From positions 7,440,001 through 7,504,000 of the forward strand of contig NZ_CP092431.1 of assembly GCF_022385335.1 (NCBI RefSeq): a stretch of 64,000 nucleotides of DNA. Reading direction: 5' to 3'. The position numbers and the translations under genes are program-made. This document shows positions 1 to 9,580 of this stretch, one piece after another (the first letter of the stretch is position 1; each line of letters opens with the position of its first letter). The notes under the pieces are model-generated. The model did not search any database and had not been told where the DNA came from. It saw only the letters and a list, made by a program, of their open reading frames with translations. This DNA comes from Streptomyces deccanensis (GTDB lineage: Bacteria > Actinomycetota > Actinomycetes > Streptomycetales > Streptomycetaceae).

Positions 1-2316
1 GGGCGGACTGTCCAGTGGGGGGAGCCACACCTGGTGGGCGGCCGGCCCCTGGGCCTCCAGACGCCGGACGATCACGTCCAGAACGGTGTCGGCGAGCGCG
101 TCGTCCTGCTGGGCGTCGGGCTCTTCCTGGCGCTGCTGCGGTACCGGCGCGTACCGCACAGGGACATCGGCCGCGGTGAACAACACGGGTCGACGGTCGA
201 CCGGGAGCGGTCCGCCGGGCACGACGGCCTGCTGGGAACCCGTGCGGTACACACCGGAGACGTACGCCGCCTTGAACCGCACCATCTCCTCCGTACCGAA
301 CTTCAGGATGCCGGAGCCCGGCACGTTCGGCAGCTCGTACGCGTCGGGGACGCCGATCGCGGCTCGGGACTCGGCCGCCGAGAACGTCCGCAGACCGATC
401 CGGTACGACAGGTAGGTCTCCAGCCCTCTCAGGCGACCTTCCTCCAGACGCTGCGAGGCGAGCAGCAGGTGCACACCCAGAGAACGGCCGATACGGCCGA
501 TCTGCACGAACATCTCGATGAAGTCCGGCTTCGCGGTGAGCAGTTCGCTGAACTCGTCGATCACCAGGACCAGCGACGGAATGGGCTGCAGCGGGGCGCC
601 GGCGGCGCGGGCCTTCTCGTAGTCGTGGATGTTGGCGTAGTTGCCGGCATCGCGGAGCAGCTCCTGGCGACGGTTCAGCTCACCGCGGATGGAGTCGCCC
701 ATGCGGTCGACAAGGGTCAGGTCGTCCGCGAGGTTGGTGATCACGGCCGCCACGTGGGGCATCTGCGCCATGCCGGCGAAGGTCGCACCACCCTTGAAGT
801 CCGCCAGGACGAAGTTCAGCGTTTCGGAGGAGTGGGTCACGGCCAGGCCCAGGACCAGCGTGCGCAGCAGCTCCGACTTTCCGGAACCGGTCGCGCCGAC
901 GCAGAGGCCGTGGGGACCCATGCCCTCCTGCGCGGCCTCCTTGAGGTCGAGCATCACGGGTCGGCCGTCCTCGCCGAGGCCGATCGGCACACGCAGCCGC
1001 TCCGACTGCGAACGCGGACGCCAGGTGCGCCGTGGGTCGACCGAAGCCGCGTCGCCCAGGTTCAGCAGTTCCGTGAAATCCAGGTTGGCCAGCAGCGGTT
1101 CGCCGTCATCGCCACCCGACGCCATGCGCAGCGGCGCCAGTTGTCGGGCAAGAGCTTCGGCGGCCTCGTACGACAGGACGTCCGGGGTGCCCTCGTAGAC
1201 CATGCCGTGCGCCGACTCCAGACGCAGTTCCTTGGGCTGCACGATGATCGAGAGGTCGCCGCGCCCGGAACTGAGGTCACCGGGGACGATCTCGATGACC
1301 GTCACGCTCTGCAGGCCTTCGGGACTGGCCAACAAAGAAGCGGGCGGCAGTGAGACACCGTCGAGCAGGACGACCAGGTGCGGTTGCTCGGAGACCGGCG
1401 GAGCGGCGGGGTGGAAACGCGGGCGGCCCTGGAGGACGTCGGTCAGCCGGTCCTCCAGTTCCATCGGATCGGTGGTGATCAGACGCATGCTGCCCGCGCC
1501 GTCCGTGACGCCCCGCTTCTGCGTGTGGGGCAGCCACTTCGCCCATTCCCACGCGGGCGCCGCCTCCCGCCCGGTGGCGACCGCGATGACCAGGTCCTCG
1601 GATGAGTGCAGCGCCGCGAGGCAGGCCGTGACCGCTCGGGCGGTGCCGCGCGCGGTGCCGGGTTCGCCACTGATCGTCACGTGGTAGAAGGCGCGCAGCG
1701 AGACAGCCATCGGCAGGCCCTCAAGTGTGCTGTGCGTGGCCAGGAATCGCTGCATGGCCCCGGCGGTCAGCGGCTCCAACTCGTCGACCGGAGCGGTCTG
1801 CGGTGCGATCAGGGGAGTGGCCAGACCCTGCGGGCCGAGGCCCACGCGCACCTGCCCGAAGTCCTCGTCACCGGTGCGCCGCTCCCACACCCGGCTGCCC
1901 TCGGCGACCAGGGCCCACAGCTGCTCCGGTGAAGGATGGAGGTAGTACTGGGCATCGCGCTGGGCCTTGGCGGTGTCCATGGCCTGGTGCCGGGTCTGCG
2001 ACAGGTAACGCAGGTAGTCCCGTCGGATGTCCGCCAGTTGGCCCTGGTTGCCGCGGCGGTAGCGGACCAGCATCGCGACGCCCATGGCGATCGTGGAGGC
2101 CACCATCACCATGCCCATGATCTTCATGAAGGGCTGGGCCTGAGGGTTGAAGAAGAACACCACGGAACCGCCCATGCCGAGCATGGGCAGGAGTTGCATG
2201 AGTGCACCCTCCTGCTGCCCACGCGGAAGCTCCGGCGGAGGCTGCAGCACGACCTCGTCCGTGGGCACTTCCTTCGGCAGCGCCCGCGGTGGGCGCTTGA
2301 CGACGATGTGGCTCAC
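1..2316 (-). CDS. eccC: Type VII (ESX) secretion ATPase EccC, 3' end off window
   Basis: FtsK/SpoIIIE-family ATPase that powers and selects substrates in type VII secretion; membrane bound. About 772 N-terminal residues are visible and the gene continues past the left edge; family members are about 1300 residues. The GTG start at 2316 gives a protein beginning SHIVVKRPPRALPKE, the EccC N-terminal signature. Two membrane segments follow at about residues 40-80 (LLPMLGMGGSVVFFF and then MVMVASTIAMGVAM). The first ATPase domain has Walker A GATGSGKS (Lys about residue 480, near base 878) and Walker B LVLVIDEFSEL (near 560-590). Further ATPase modules expected in this family lie outside the window. 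It is transcribed divergently from eccD. Family assignment is secure; the exact start is likely but not proven. Confidence 0.93.
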   Translation of the reverse strand, partial: MSHIVVKRPPRALPKEVPTDEVVLQPPPELPRGQQEGALMQLLPMLGMGGSVVFFFNPQAQPFMKIMGMVMVASTIAMGVAMLVRYRRGNQGQLADIRRDYLRYLSQTRHQAMDTAKAQRDAQYYLHPSPEQLWALVAEGSRVWERRTGDEDFGQVRVGLGPQGLATPLIAPQTAPVDELEPLTAGAMQRFLATHSTLEGLPMAVSLRAFYHVTISGEPGTARGTARAVTACLAALHSSEDLVIAVATGREAAPAWEWAKWLPHTQKRGVTDGAGSMRLITTDPMELEDRLTDVLQGRPRFHPAAPPVSEQPHLVVLLDGVSLPPASLLASPEGLQSVTVIEIVPGDLSSGRGDLSIIVQPKELRLESAHGMVYEGTPDVLSYEAAEALARQLAPLRMASGGDDGEPLLANLDFTELLNLGDAASVDPRRTWRPRSQSERLRVPIGLGEDGRPVMLDLKEAAQEGMGPHGLCVGATGSGKSELLRTLVLGLAVTHSSETLNFVLADFKGGATFAGMAQMPHVAAVITNLADDLTLVDRMGDSIRGELNRRQELLRDAGNYANIHDYEKARAAGAPLQPIPSLVLVIDEFSELLTAKPDFIEMFVQIGRIGRSLGVHLLLASQRLEEGRLRGLETYLSYRIGLRTFSAAESRAAIGVPDAYELPNVPGSGILKFGTEEMVRFKAAYVSGVYRTGSQQAVVPGGPLPVDRRPVLFTAADVPVRYAPVPQQRQEEPDAQQDDALADTVLDVIVRRLEAQGPAAHQVWLPPLDSPP

Positions 2317-2646
2317 TACGCACCAATTCCCTTGCCGGACCGAGATGTTTCGTCCGCCGCCCCGTGTCCGGCGGACGTCGATCGCGAACGGTGATCCTAC
2401 TGACAACCACCGATACCGGCGGGCGGTAGGGTTCCCGTGAGGTGTGTGAGCAGTTGCGAATCGGTCCGGGAAAACCGGGCAATCCGCAACGCTCGGAACC
2501 AGGCGCCGCCCCGCACTTCCCGGGCGTGACGACATCGTTGCCCGGTTGCGCGGGCGGCGCGGCGCAACGTGCACAGAATCTTTGCGGGCGGACGGGTGTG
2601 CAGCGGCACCGCGGACCGCCCGATCACCGACGAGGGGGAACAGCAG
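2317..2646. promoter_or_regulatory. Divergent eccC/eccD intergenic region
   Basis: This 330-base gap separates two divergent type VII genes and should carry both promoters. On the minus strand a TAGGAT -10-like hexamer (2400-2395) lies about 80 bases before the eccC start, and the intervening leader can form an 8-bp hairpin (GTCCGCCG at 2352-2359 with CGGCGGAC at 2369-2376). On the plus strand TAGGGT at 2427-2432 is a possible -10 for eccD. No convincing -35 boxes were seen, so promoter positions are tentative. Confidence 0.35.
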
Positions 2647-4161
2647 GTGAGCTTGACGGCCTCCGCGCCGGTCGGCGCGACCGGCGGACCGGGCATCGGA
2701 GCCCCTTCCGCAGCAGGCACGGGCCTGGGTTTCTGCCGGGTCACCATCGTGGCACCCGACAGCCGCATCGACGTGGCGCTGCCCGACGACGTACCGGTCG
2801 CCGACCTCTATCCGGAGATCCTGAGGCTCTCCCAGCAGAGCCCTGACGAAGGTGCTCCTGTCGGCTATCACCTCGTACGCCGTGACGGCACGGTCCTCGA
2901 CGGGGCGCGGTCGTTCGCGGCGCAGCGCATCCTCGACGGAGAGCTGCTCACCCTGCGTCCGTTCGCAGCGTCGCTGCCGCCGGCCGTCCTCGACGACGTC
3001 TCCGAGGCGGTGGCCGCTGCCGTCACCCGTGACCGCACCCTCTGGAACGGCGAGCTCACACGGACCGCCGGTCTCATCGCGGGAGGCGTCCTGCCGGTGC
3101 TGCTGGCGTTCGTGGCCTGGAGCTCCGAGATCCGTCACGACATGCACGGCCTGCAGGGTGTCATCGCCGGCGTTTTCGGACTGCTGTTGCTCACCATCGC
3201 CTGCGTGCGCGCACGGGTGTACGGCGATCGCGGCTCAGCGATCGCTCTCGGTCTGGGGTCCTTTCCGAACGTCGCTGTGGCCGGTTCCGGACTCCTTCCT
3301 CTCTCCGAGGGACAGGGCATCGGGCGGCTGCAGTTTCTGCTCGCCTGCACGGCCGTCCTGCTCGCCGCCGTGGTACTCACCTTGTTGTCGCCCGGAGGCG
3401 ACGGTCCCTTCGTGGCCTTCGTCTTCGCCTCCGCGATCGGTCTGATCACCACCTTCATCGCCGTCCTCACGAAGCTGCGGCCCATCGAGACGGCGGCCAT
3501 CTGTGCCCCGCTCTCCGTTGTCGCGCTCGCCTTCCTGCCCGGCCTGTCCATGCGCTTCGCGCGATTGCCGATCGGTTTCGAACCGCCCAATCCGTCCTGG
3601 GGCGGCTACGACGAGGGTGAGCCGGACGCGCAGGATCCCATCGACGTCGAACGCGTCGCGGCCCAGGCCCGCCGCGGCCACGAGCTTCTCGTCGGTCTCG
3701 TCGGCGGCTGCGCGCTCGTCTCCGTGGGCGCGTCGATCGTCCTGGCCTTCTCCGGCAATGTGTGGGCGGAGCTTCTGGCTCTGTCCACAGGTGTGGCGAT
3801 GTTGATGCGAGCCCACCTCTTCCGCTACACCGCGCAGGTGAGCGCCGCCCTGGCGGCAGGCCTCACGGCCCTGGTCTTCCTCGGACTCGGGCTCGCCCTG
3901 AACCCGCCGCAGGACTATGTGCGCGACGCCGTCCTCGGCGATACGACTGCGCTCGACATCCGTAGCGTCTGGCTCGCCGCGGCGATCGCCACAGCCGTCG
4001 TCCTCGTCACCGCGATCGGTCTGATCACTCCGCAGCGTGGTGTGACCCCGTTCTGGGGACGCTTCCTGGAGATCGCCGAAAGCTTCGTCCTGCTCACGCT
4101 GATCCCACTGGCGCTGGCCGTCTTCGACGTGTACGCACGGGCCCGGGCCCTGACGAGCTAG
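2647..4161 (+). CDS. eccD: Type VII secretion integral membrane protein EccD
   Basis: Polytopic channel component of the type VII (ESX) secretion complex. The GTG at 2647 is chosen because a GAGGGGG Shine-Dalgarno lies 8 bases upstream; an upstream in-frame start at 2569 lacks one. The 504-residue product has a ubiquitin-like (YukD) N-terminal domain at about residues 30-105 (begins CRVTIVAPDSRIDVALPDDV), a cytosolic linker, then about 11 hydrophobic spans from about residue 140 to the C-terminus, interrupted by an acidic loop (YDEGEPDAQDP) near residue 320. This arrangement and length match EccD. It is divergent from eccC, its partner in the same membrane complex. Confidence 0.93.
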   Translation: MSLTASAPVGATGGPGIGAPSAAGTGLGFCRVTIVAPDSRIDVALPDDVPVADLYPEILRLSQQSPDEGAPVGYHLVRRDGTVLDGARSFAAQRILDGELLTLRPFAASLPPAVLDDVSEAVAAAVTRDRTLWNGELTRTAGLIAGGVLPVLLAFVAWSSEIRHDMHGLQGVIAGVFGLLLLTIACVRARVYGDRGSAIALGLGSFPNVAVAGSGLLPLSEGQGIGRLQFLLACTAVLLAAVVLTLLSPGGDGPFVAFVFASAIGLITTFIAVLTKLRPIETAAICAPLSVVALAFLPGLSMRFARLPIGFEPPNPSWGGYDEGEPDAQDPIDVERVAAQARRGHELLVGLVGGCALVSVGASIVLAFSGNVWAELLALSTGVAMLMRAHLFRYTAQVSAALAAGLTALVFLGLGLALNPPQDYVRDAVLGDTTALDIRSVWLAAAIATAVVLVTAIGLITPQRGVTPFWGRFLEIAESFVLLTLIPLALAVFDVYARARALTS

Positions 4162-4380
4162 TGGTGGGGCCCGTCCCGCGTACCTGTCCGGGTAGGAAGC
4201 GGGCAGTGCTCTTCCGCCGAAGGTCCGGGCGAGCTCTGTCGCCGGGGGCGAGGGCGGACAGGCAGTCAGGGGCCGAACTCCGGCTCGCCTCCTTGCCTTT
4301 GCTTAGGTCTTCCTCCACGAGCAAGGAACAGGGCGACCTTGTCGACGATGCCAACCGGTCTGCGGATACCGTGCAAGCCA

Positions 4381-4418
4381 ATGGGGCAGGGAAGCCGATC
4401 GCTGGTTCCCTACCCCAT
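4381..4418. terminator. Hairpin between eccD and the DUF397 gene
   Basis: A 13-bp stem (4381-4393 with 4406-4418, one mismatch) encloses a 12-base loop and sits just past the 3' end of the minus-strand DUF397 gene, on the distal side of the eccD tail. It can serve both converging transcripts. The rest of 4162-4421 holds no recognisable gene. Confidence 0.6.
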
Positions 4419-4421
4419 TCA

Positions 4422-4727
4422 TCAGACGCCGGTCTCCGCGTCCAGCCCCCCATCGTGCGGAGTCGGTTCCAGATCGAACTCGCCGTCCCGGGCTCCCAGC
4501 ACGAAGGCTCGCCACTCCGCCTCTGTGTAGCGCAGCACGGTCTCCGGGTCGAGCGACGACCGCATCGCCACCGCGCCTTCCGGGAGGTATGCGATCTCGA
4601 CTCGCTCCTCGTGCTCCTCCGTGCCAGGGGCGCTGTGCCACTCGAGACCCGAGATGTCGAGCGCGTAGAGCTCGTCCTTCTCCCGCTCCTTGCGTGCCTT
4701 GAGTTCTTTGTCCTCGGCCTCGGCCAT
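4422..4727 (-). CDS. DUF397 domain protein
   Basis: 101-residue protein of the actinobacterial DUF397 family. The diagnostic core is visible: WHSAPG, VEIAYLPEGAVAMRSS, and the terminal LRYTEAEWRAFVLGARDGEFDL. The N-terminus is a charged, probably helical stretch (MAEAEDKELKARKEREKDE). The ATG at 4727 has GGAGGAAGG about 12 bases upstream; an ATG 11 codons earlier is possible but has no better ribosome site. DUF397 proteins usually sit beside a helix-turn-helix (XRE) regulator and may act with it as a small regulatory pair; no such partner is adjacent here, so this copy is an orphan. Biochemical role unknown. Confidence 0.85.
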   Translation of the reverse strand: MAEAEDKELKARKEREKDELYALDISGLEWHSAPGTEEHEERVEIAYLPEGAVAMRSSLDPETVLRYTEAEWRAFVLGARDGEFDLEPTPHDGGLDAETGV

Positions 4728-4982
4728 GACGGCATCGATCCTTCCTCCGCGCCAACGCACCGTGAGGTCACCCTACTTGCTGCCGTTCTCGCTGCTCAGG
4801 GGTTCGCCCAGGTACGACCGTAACGAGGAGTGTCAGCTTCGCTACAGGGTTCGGTGCGGTCTCACCAAAGCTTCACGCGGGCGGCTGGGTCGTCGCCGCA
4901 CGGCGAGCCGTATGGTTCTTGATCATCCTTCGCGCCCATGCCCGGGCGGCAGTGTCCCCGTCGCACAGGAAGGCCACGGTCT

Positions 4983-6446
4983 GTGAGCGGCTCGTTCCAC
5001 TCTCCGTACACCGCCTCCGCCCTCGAATCCGAGCGCCGCACCCGACTTCGGCGCCTGCGGACGGCCGGCGCGGCGGTTCTGACCGCGGCGGTCGTCGCCG
5101 CGGGCATCCTGGGCCTCACGTCCGGCGGTGACGATGTGGAGCCGGAGCGGCGTCCGGCGGCCGTCCGGGAGGCTCCGGACGACATCCGCGAGACCGTGGA
5201 GAAGGCGCCTGAGTCGCCGGAGGGCGGCAGGTCCCTCTATCTCGTCGAGCAGATCAAGACGGTGGGCAGGAACATCTCGTCCATCGGCACCTGGGCGACG
5301 GAGAAGGTCTTCGCGAAGGGCATCGGGGACTACGTCCAGGGGTTCACCCAACACGGGGACAAGAGCAAGGAACTGTACAAGCTCGACTTCCCCGCCCCAC
5401 TGTGCGCGGTGACGCGCCACGTCAGTGTGGCCGGCTGGACGGCCGTCGCCTACCCCGGCCAGAGCCCCGATCCTGACGAGAACCCCATCTCCACGGCCAT
5501 GAGCCTGCCCTGCGACCACCTCGCGGTCTTCGACGTCGACACGGGCAGGAAAAGGTGGGACGTGCTCCTGCCGGGCGACGGCAGCGCCATGTCGGTCAAC
5601 GTCACGATGACCAACGGTGCGGTCCTCGTCACCTGGGGACAGGGCTCGGCGGCGTACGACATGACCACAGGCAAGCGACTGTGGGCGGACACCACACCGT
5701 CGGCGTGCGAGGACTCCGGGTTCGCGGGTGGCCAGGGTCTGATCGCGCTGCAGCGGTGCGGAGACTCGAGGGACCCCGAGTTCCGGGTGGAGAAGGTCGA
5801 CGCCCGCACGGGCAAGTCCCGGTGGACCTACAAGGTCGCCACGGGCGTCAACGAGGTCTACCTGATCTCCTCCGAGCCGGCTGTCATCGCCGTCATGGCG
5901 GGTGGCTACGCCGTCACCGACCTGATCTCCCTCGACGACAGGGGCAAGGCGCGCGCCTCGATCCAGCCCAACCGCGATCACCAGGTCGTCAACTGCAGCG
6001 AGACGTTCAACGCGGTGGTCGAGACCTGCAGCACGCTCGTCGTCGGGGAGGAGCGGCTCTACATCACGACGGACGACGACATCGTCGCCTACGACCTGGG
6101 CACCGGAAGGACCGTGTTCAAGTTCGACTCCATACCCGGACGGCGGATGTACCCGCTGAGGATGAGCGGCGGTGAACTGATCGCGTACCGGGAGGCCGGC
6201 AATCTCTCGCCCGCCGCCGTCGTCAGCCTCGATCCGGTGTCCCGCAAGGAGACGCTCCTCCTGCTCATCGGTGGAACCCTCGACCTCGGCGCCGTCGGTG
6301 ATCCGACGGAGGACGACATCATCTACGAGCACGGCCGGATCTACTTCGCCACCGAAACCCTGTACGGCCCGAGCGACAAGGGTGAGGTCGGGGAGGAGAC
6401 CACCGTGGCGATCGGTTACGAGAGCGTCGCCCTCCACAGGCGCTGA
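4983..6446 (+). CDS. Membrane-anchored PQQ-like beta-propeller protein
   Basis: 487-residue protein with a basic cytosolic N-terminus (ESERRTRLRRLR), one membrane span at about residues 28-48 (AAVLTAAVVAAGILGLTSGG), an acidic/proline linker, then an extracytoplasmic beta-propeller. Repeats typical of PQQ-like/YfgL (BamB-like) quinoprotein folds are visible: DVDTGRKRWDVLLPG, YDMTTGKRLWAD, DARTGKSRWTYKV, YDLGTGRTVFKF. Four cysteines in the propeller (contexts LCAVT, PCDHL, ACEDSG, RCGDS) may form disulfides. The GTG at 4983 is preferred because AGGAAGG lies 9 bases upstream. It neighbours the ESX genes but is also a conserved neighbour of rpsO, so a role in type VII secretion is only a guess. 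Confidence 0.8.
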   Translation: MSGSFHSPYTASALESERRTRLRRLRTAGAAVLTAAVVAAGILGLTSGGDDVEPERRPAAVREAPDDIRETVEKAPESPEGGRSLYLVEQIKTVGRNISSIGTWATEKVFAKGIGDYVQGFTQHGDKSKELYKLDFPAPLCAVTRHVSVAGWTAVAYPGQSPDPDENPISTAMSLPCDHLAVFDVDTGRKRWDVLLPGDGSAMSVNVTMTNGAVLVTWGQGSAAYDMTTGKRLWADTTPSACEDSGFAGGQGLIALQRCGDSRDPEFRVEKVDARTGKSRWTYKVATGVNEVYLISSEPAVIAVMAGGYAVTDLISLDDRGKARASIQPNRDHQVVNCSETFNAVVETCSTLVVGEERLYITTDDDIVAYDLGTGRTVFKFDSIPGRRMYPLRMSGGELIAYREAGNLSPAAVVSLDPVSRKETLLLLIGGTLDLGAVGDPTEDDIIYEHGRIYFATETLYGPSDKGEVGEETTVAIGYESVALHRR

Positions 6447-6636
6447 CCGGCCCCCGGACAGGTCGGTCCCCCGTCCTGGTACCCTGTGTGACGGCCGTCT
6501 GTGTACGCACCTCCGGGCTCTCCCAAGAACCTCGAAGACCGCGCCGACGGATCCCGTCACCAGAGTCACGTAAGCCCCCCTGAGAAGAAGACCAGGGGCA
6601 CTCGGTGGCATCAATGAGACTCATGAGGAGTATCGC

Positions 6637-6924
6637 GTGTCGCTCGACGCCGCTACGAAGAAGCAGATCATCAGCGAGTTCGGTACCAAGGAGGGCGACA
6701 CCGGCTCCCCCGAGGTCCAGGTCGCGATGCTCTCCCGCCGCATCTCGGACCTGACCGAGCACCTCAAGACCCACAAGCACGACCACCACTCCCGCCGTGG
6801 TCTGCTGATCCTGGTCGGTCAGCGTCGCCGCCTGCTGCAGTACCTCGCCAAGAAGGACATCCAGCGCTTCCGTACGCTGGTCGACCGCCTCGGCATCCGC
6901 CGCGGTGCGGCGGGCGCCAAGTAA
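6637..6924 (+). CDS. rpsO: Ribosomal protein uS15
   Basis: 95-residue small-subunit protein S15, binding the central domain of 16S rRNA. The sequence carries the family hallmarks [23 protein letters not shown] and [21 protein letters not shown], at full length. The GTG start has GAGGAG 6 bases upstream. It is the first gene of the rpsO-pnp unit, a linkage conserved across bacteria. In Streptomyces this pair is known to be controlled through RNase III cleavage of an intergenic hairpin, which is visible here just downstream. Confidence 0.98.
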   Translation: MSLDAATKKQIISEFGTKEGDTGSPEVQVAMLSRRISDLTEHLKTHKHDHHSRRGLLILVGQRRRLLQYLAKKDIQRFRTLVDRLGIRRGAAGAK

Positions 6925-7360
6925 GACGCCGTGCAGGGGAGCGGTTCCCGGGAGAAAGGGAGCCGCTCCCTTTGCTGTACGCCCCTCCGCGGCACCCGCC
7001 GGATCCCGGCCGGACCCCGCCGGACCCCGGCGTGACCTCGCCGGACAGGGGCGCGCGTGGCCCCGCCGTACGCGGGACGTCCGGGCGGAAACGTGCGGAG
7101 TGTCACCACCCCTTTGTAGTGTGGTAGCACGACGCAATAGGCACGACACAGTGTGAGGACGCCCGGGACGGGCAGCCGCACACACACCGAACGAGGAGAA
7201 GCGCACCTCGCCGCCGCCGGTCCTCGGTAGTGGCCCCCGGGGCATTGCGAACCCCGAGGGCTTCGATCGAAGACCGGCCCGCACCAGACGGCGCGCTTCT
7301 CCGCCACCGTCCCCCTGCCACACGGGCGGGACCAGGGACGAAGACGAGGAGAATTCACTA
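6925..7360 (+). promoter_or_regulatory. rpsO-pnp intergenic regulatory region
   Basis: This 436-base gap has no credible gene. It contains a hairpin (listed separately) immediately after rpsO, a GC-rich stretch of degenerate CCGGACCCCG units (7000-7040), and then a less GC-rich patch around 7105-7140 (TTTGTAGTG and CAATAGGC) that may hold a pnp-proximal promoter. A GAGGAG ribosome site ends the region. Established knowledge: in S. coelicolor pnp is expressed by read-through from rpsO and from its own promoters, with RNase III processing in between. Exact promoter positions were not resolved. Confidence 0.5.
6937..6970 (+). terminator. rpsO-pnp hairpin (terminator/RNase III site)
   Basis: A 13-bp stem (6937-6949 with 6958-6970, one G-T pair) with an 8-base loop GGGAGAAA, followed by a short TTT. 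It begins 12 bases after the rpsO stop codon. The short T-run suggests partial termination or a processing site rather than complete termination, consistent with the known RNase III-dependent control of this operon. Confidence 0.75.
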
Positions 7361-9580
7361 GTGGAGAACGAGACCCACTACGCCGAGGCCGTCATCGACA
7401 ACGGTTCCTTCGGCACCCGCACCATCCGCTTCGAGACGGGCCGCCTGGCCAAGCAGGCCGCCGGCTCCGCCGTGGCGTACCTGGACGACGACACCATGGT
7501 GCTGTCGGCCACCACCGCCTCCAAGAACCCCAAGGACCAGCTCGACTTCTTCCCCCTCACGGTGGACGTCGAGGAGCGGATGTACGCCGCCGGCAAGATC
7601 CCCGGCAGCTTCTTCCGCCGTGAGGGCCGTCCCTCCGAGGACGCCATCCTCACCTGCCGCCTCATCGACCGCCCGCTGCGCCCGTCCTTCAAGAAGGGCC
7701 TGCGCAACGAGATCCAGGTCGTCGCCACGATCATGGCGCTCAACCCCGACCACCTGTACGACGTCGTGGCGATCAACGCCGCTTCCGCGTCCACGCAGCT
7801 GGCCGGTCTGCCCTTCTCCGGCCCGATCGGCGGCGTCCGCGTCGCGCTGATCAACGGCCAGTGGGTGGCCTTCCCGACGCACTCCGAGCTCGAGGACGCC
7901 GTCTTCGACATGGTCGTCGCGGGCCGCACCCTGGAGGACGGCGACGTCGCGATCATGATGGTCGAGGCCGAGGCCACCGAGAAGACCATCCAGCTGGTCA
8001 AGGGCGGCGCCGAGGCGCCGACCGAGGAGGTCGTCGCCGCCGGTCTGGACGCCGCGAAGCCCTTCATCAAGGTCCTCTGCAAGGCCCAGGCCGACCTCGC
8101 GTCGAAGGCCGCCAAGCCCACCGGCGAGTTCCCGATCTTCCTCGACTACCAGGACGACGTCCTGGAGGCCCTCACGGCCGCCGTCAAGGACGAGCTCGCG
8201 CAGGCGCTCACCATCGCCGGCAAGCAGGAGCGCGAGTCCGAGCTGGACCGCGTCAAGGCGCTCGCCGCCGAGAAGCTGCTCCCGCAGTTCGAGGGCCGCG
8301 AGAAGGAGATCTCCGCCGCGTACCGCTCGCTGACCAAGTCCCTGGTCCGTGAGCGCGTCATCAAGGAGAAGAAGCGCATCGACGGCCGCGGCGCGACGGA
8401 CATCCGTACGCTCGCCGCCGAGGTCGAGGCCATCCCGCGGGTGCACGGCTCCGCGGTGTTCGAGCGTGGCGAGACCCAGATCCTGGGCGTCACCACCCTC
8501 AACATGCTCCGCATGGAGCAGCAGCTCGACACCCTGTCGCCGGTGACGCGCAAGCGCTACATGCACAACTACAACTTCCCGCCGTACTCCACCGGCGAGA
8601 CGGGCCGCGTCGGCTCCCCGAAGCGCCGCGAGATCGGCCACGGCGCCCTCGCCGAGCGCGCCCTCGTCCCGGTCCTGCCGACGCGTGAGGAGTTCCCCTA
8701 CGCGATCCGCCAGGTCTCCGAGGCGCTCAGCTCCAACGGCTCGACCTCCATGGGCTCGGTCTGCGCCTCCACCATGTCGCTGCTGAACGCCGGTGTGCCC
8801 CTGAAGGCCCCCGTCGCCGGTATCGCCATGGGCCTGATCTCCCAGGAGATCGACGGCGAGACGCACTACGTCACCCTCACCGACATCCTCGGTGCGGAGG
8901 ACGCCTTCGGCGACATGGACTTCAAGGTCGCCGGCACCAAGGAGTTCGTCACCGCCCTCCAGCTCGACACCAAGCTGGACGGCATCCCGGCCTCCGTCCT
9001 GGCCGCCGCCCTCAAGCAGGCCCGTGACGCCCGCCTCCACATCCTCGACGTGATGATGGAAGCGATCGACACCCCGGACGAGATGTCCCCCAACGCCCCG
9101 CGGATCATCACCGTCAAGATCCCCGTGGACAAGATCGGCGAGGTCATCGGCCCCAAGGGCAAGATGATCAACCAGATCCAGGAGGACACCGGCGCCGAGA
9201 TCACGATCGAGGACGACGGCACCATCTACATCGGTGCCGCCGACGGCCCGGCCGCCGAGGCCGCCCGCGCCACGATCAACGGCATCGCCAACCCGACCAT
9301 GCCGGAGGTCGGCGAGCGCTACCTGGGCACCGTCGTGAAGACGACGACGTTCGGCGCGTTCGTGTCGCTGCTCCCGGGCAAGGACGGTCTGCTGCACATC
9401 TCGCAGATCCGCAAGCTCGCCGGCGGCAAGCGCGTGGAGAACGTCGAGGACGTCGTCGGCGTGGGCGCCAAGGTCCAGGTCGAGATCGCCGAGATCGACT
9501 CCCGCGGCAAGCTCTCCCTCATCCCCGTGATCGAGGGCGAGGAAGGTTCCGAGGACAAGAAGGACGACGGCGACAAGTGA
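7361..9580 (+). CDS. pnp: Polynucleotide phosphorylase / PPPase
   Basis: 739-residue 3'-5' phosphorolytic exoribonuclease and 3'-tailing enzyme; in Streptomyces it also acts as the RNA poly-/heteropolymer tailing enzyme and as guanosine pentaphosphate synthetase. Domains: RNase PH core 1 (residues 10-145, with [22 protein letters not shown]), helical linker (about 240-320), RNase PH core 2 (about 335-560, with NFPPYSTGE and [13 protein letters not shown]), KH domain (about 580-640, [18 protein letters not shown]) and S1 domain (about 650-720, [25 protein letters not shown]). GTG start with GAGGAG 9 bases upstream. The stop overlaps the next gene by 4 bases (GTGA), indicating translational coupling. 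Confidence 0.98.
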   Translation: MENETHYAEAVIDNGSFGTRTIRFETGRLAKQAAGSAVAYLDDDTMVLSATTASKNPKDQLDFFPLTVDVEERMYAAGKIPGSFFRREGRPSEDAILTCRLIDRPLRPSFKKGLRNEIQVVATIMALNPDHLYDVVAINAASASTQLAGLPFSGPIGGVRVALINGQWVAFPTHSELEDAVFDMVVAGRTLEDGDVAIMMVEAEATEKTIQLVKGGAEAPTEEVVAAGLDAAKPFIKVLCKAQADLASKAAKPTGEFPIFLDYQDDVLEALTAAVKDELAQALTIAGKQERESELDRVKALAAEKLLPQFEGREKEISAAYRSLTKSLVRERVIKEKKRIDGRGATDIRTLAAEVEAIPRVHGSAVFERGETQILGVTTLNMLRMEQQLDTLSPVTRKRYMHNYNFPPYSTGETGRVGSPKRREIGHGALAERALVPVLPTREEFPYAIRQVSEALSSNGSTSMGSVCASTMSLLNAGVPLKAPVAGIAMGLISQEIDGETHYVTLTDILGAEDAFGDMDFKVAGTKEFVTALQLDTKLDGIPASVLAAALKQARDARLHILDVMMEAIDTPDEMSPNAPRIITVKIPVDKIGEVIGPKGKMINQIQEDTGAEITIEDDGTIYIGAADGPAAEAARATINGIANPTMPEVGERYLGTVVKTTTFGAFVSLLPGKDGLLHISQIRKLAGGKRVENVEDVVGVGAKVQVEIAEIDSRGKLSLIPVIEGEEGSEDKKDDGDK

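Noticed and set aside
7340..7362. GAATTC-ACTAGT adjacent sites before pnp that resemble a cloning linker
   Set aside because: The sequence runs naturally from a ribosome site into the pnp start; nothing else suggests vector sequence.
7358..9397. A 679-codon open frame antisense to pnp
   Set aside because: Low-complexity Gly/Asp/Arg/Leu translation without domains; pnp is certain.
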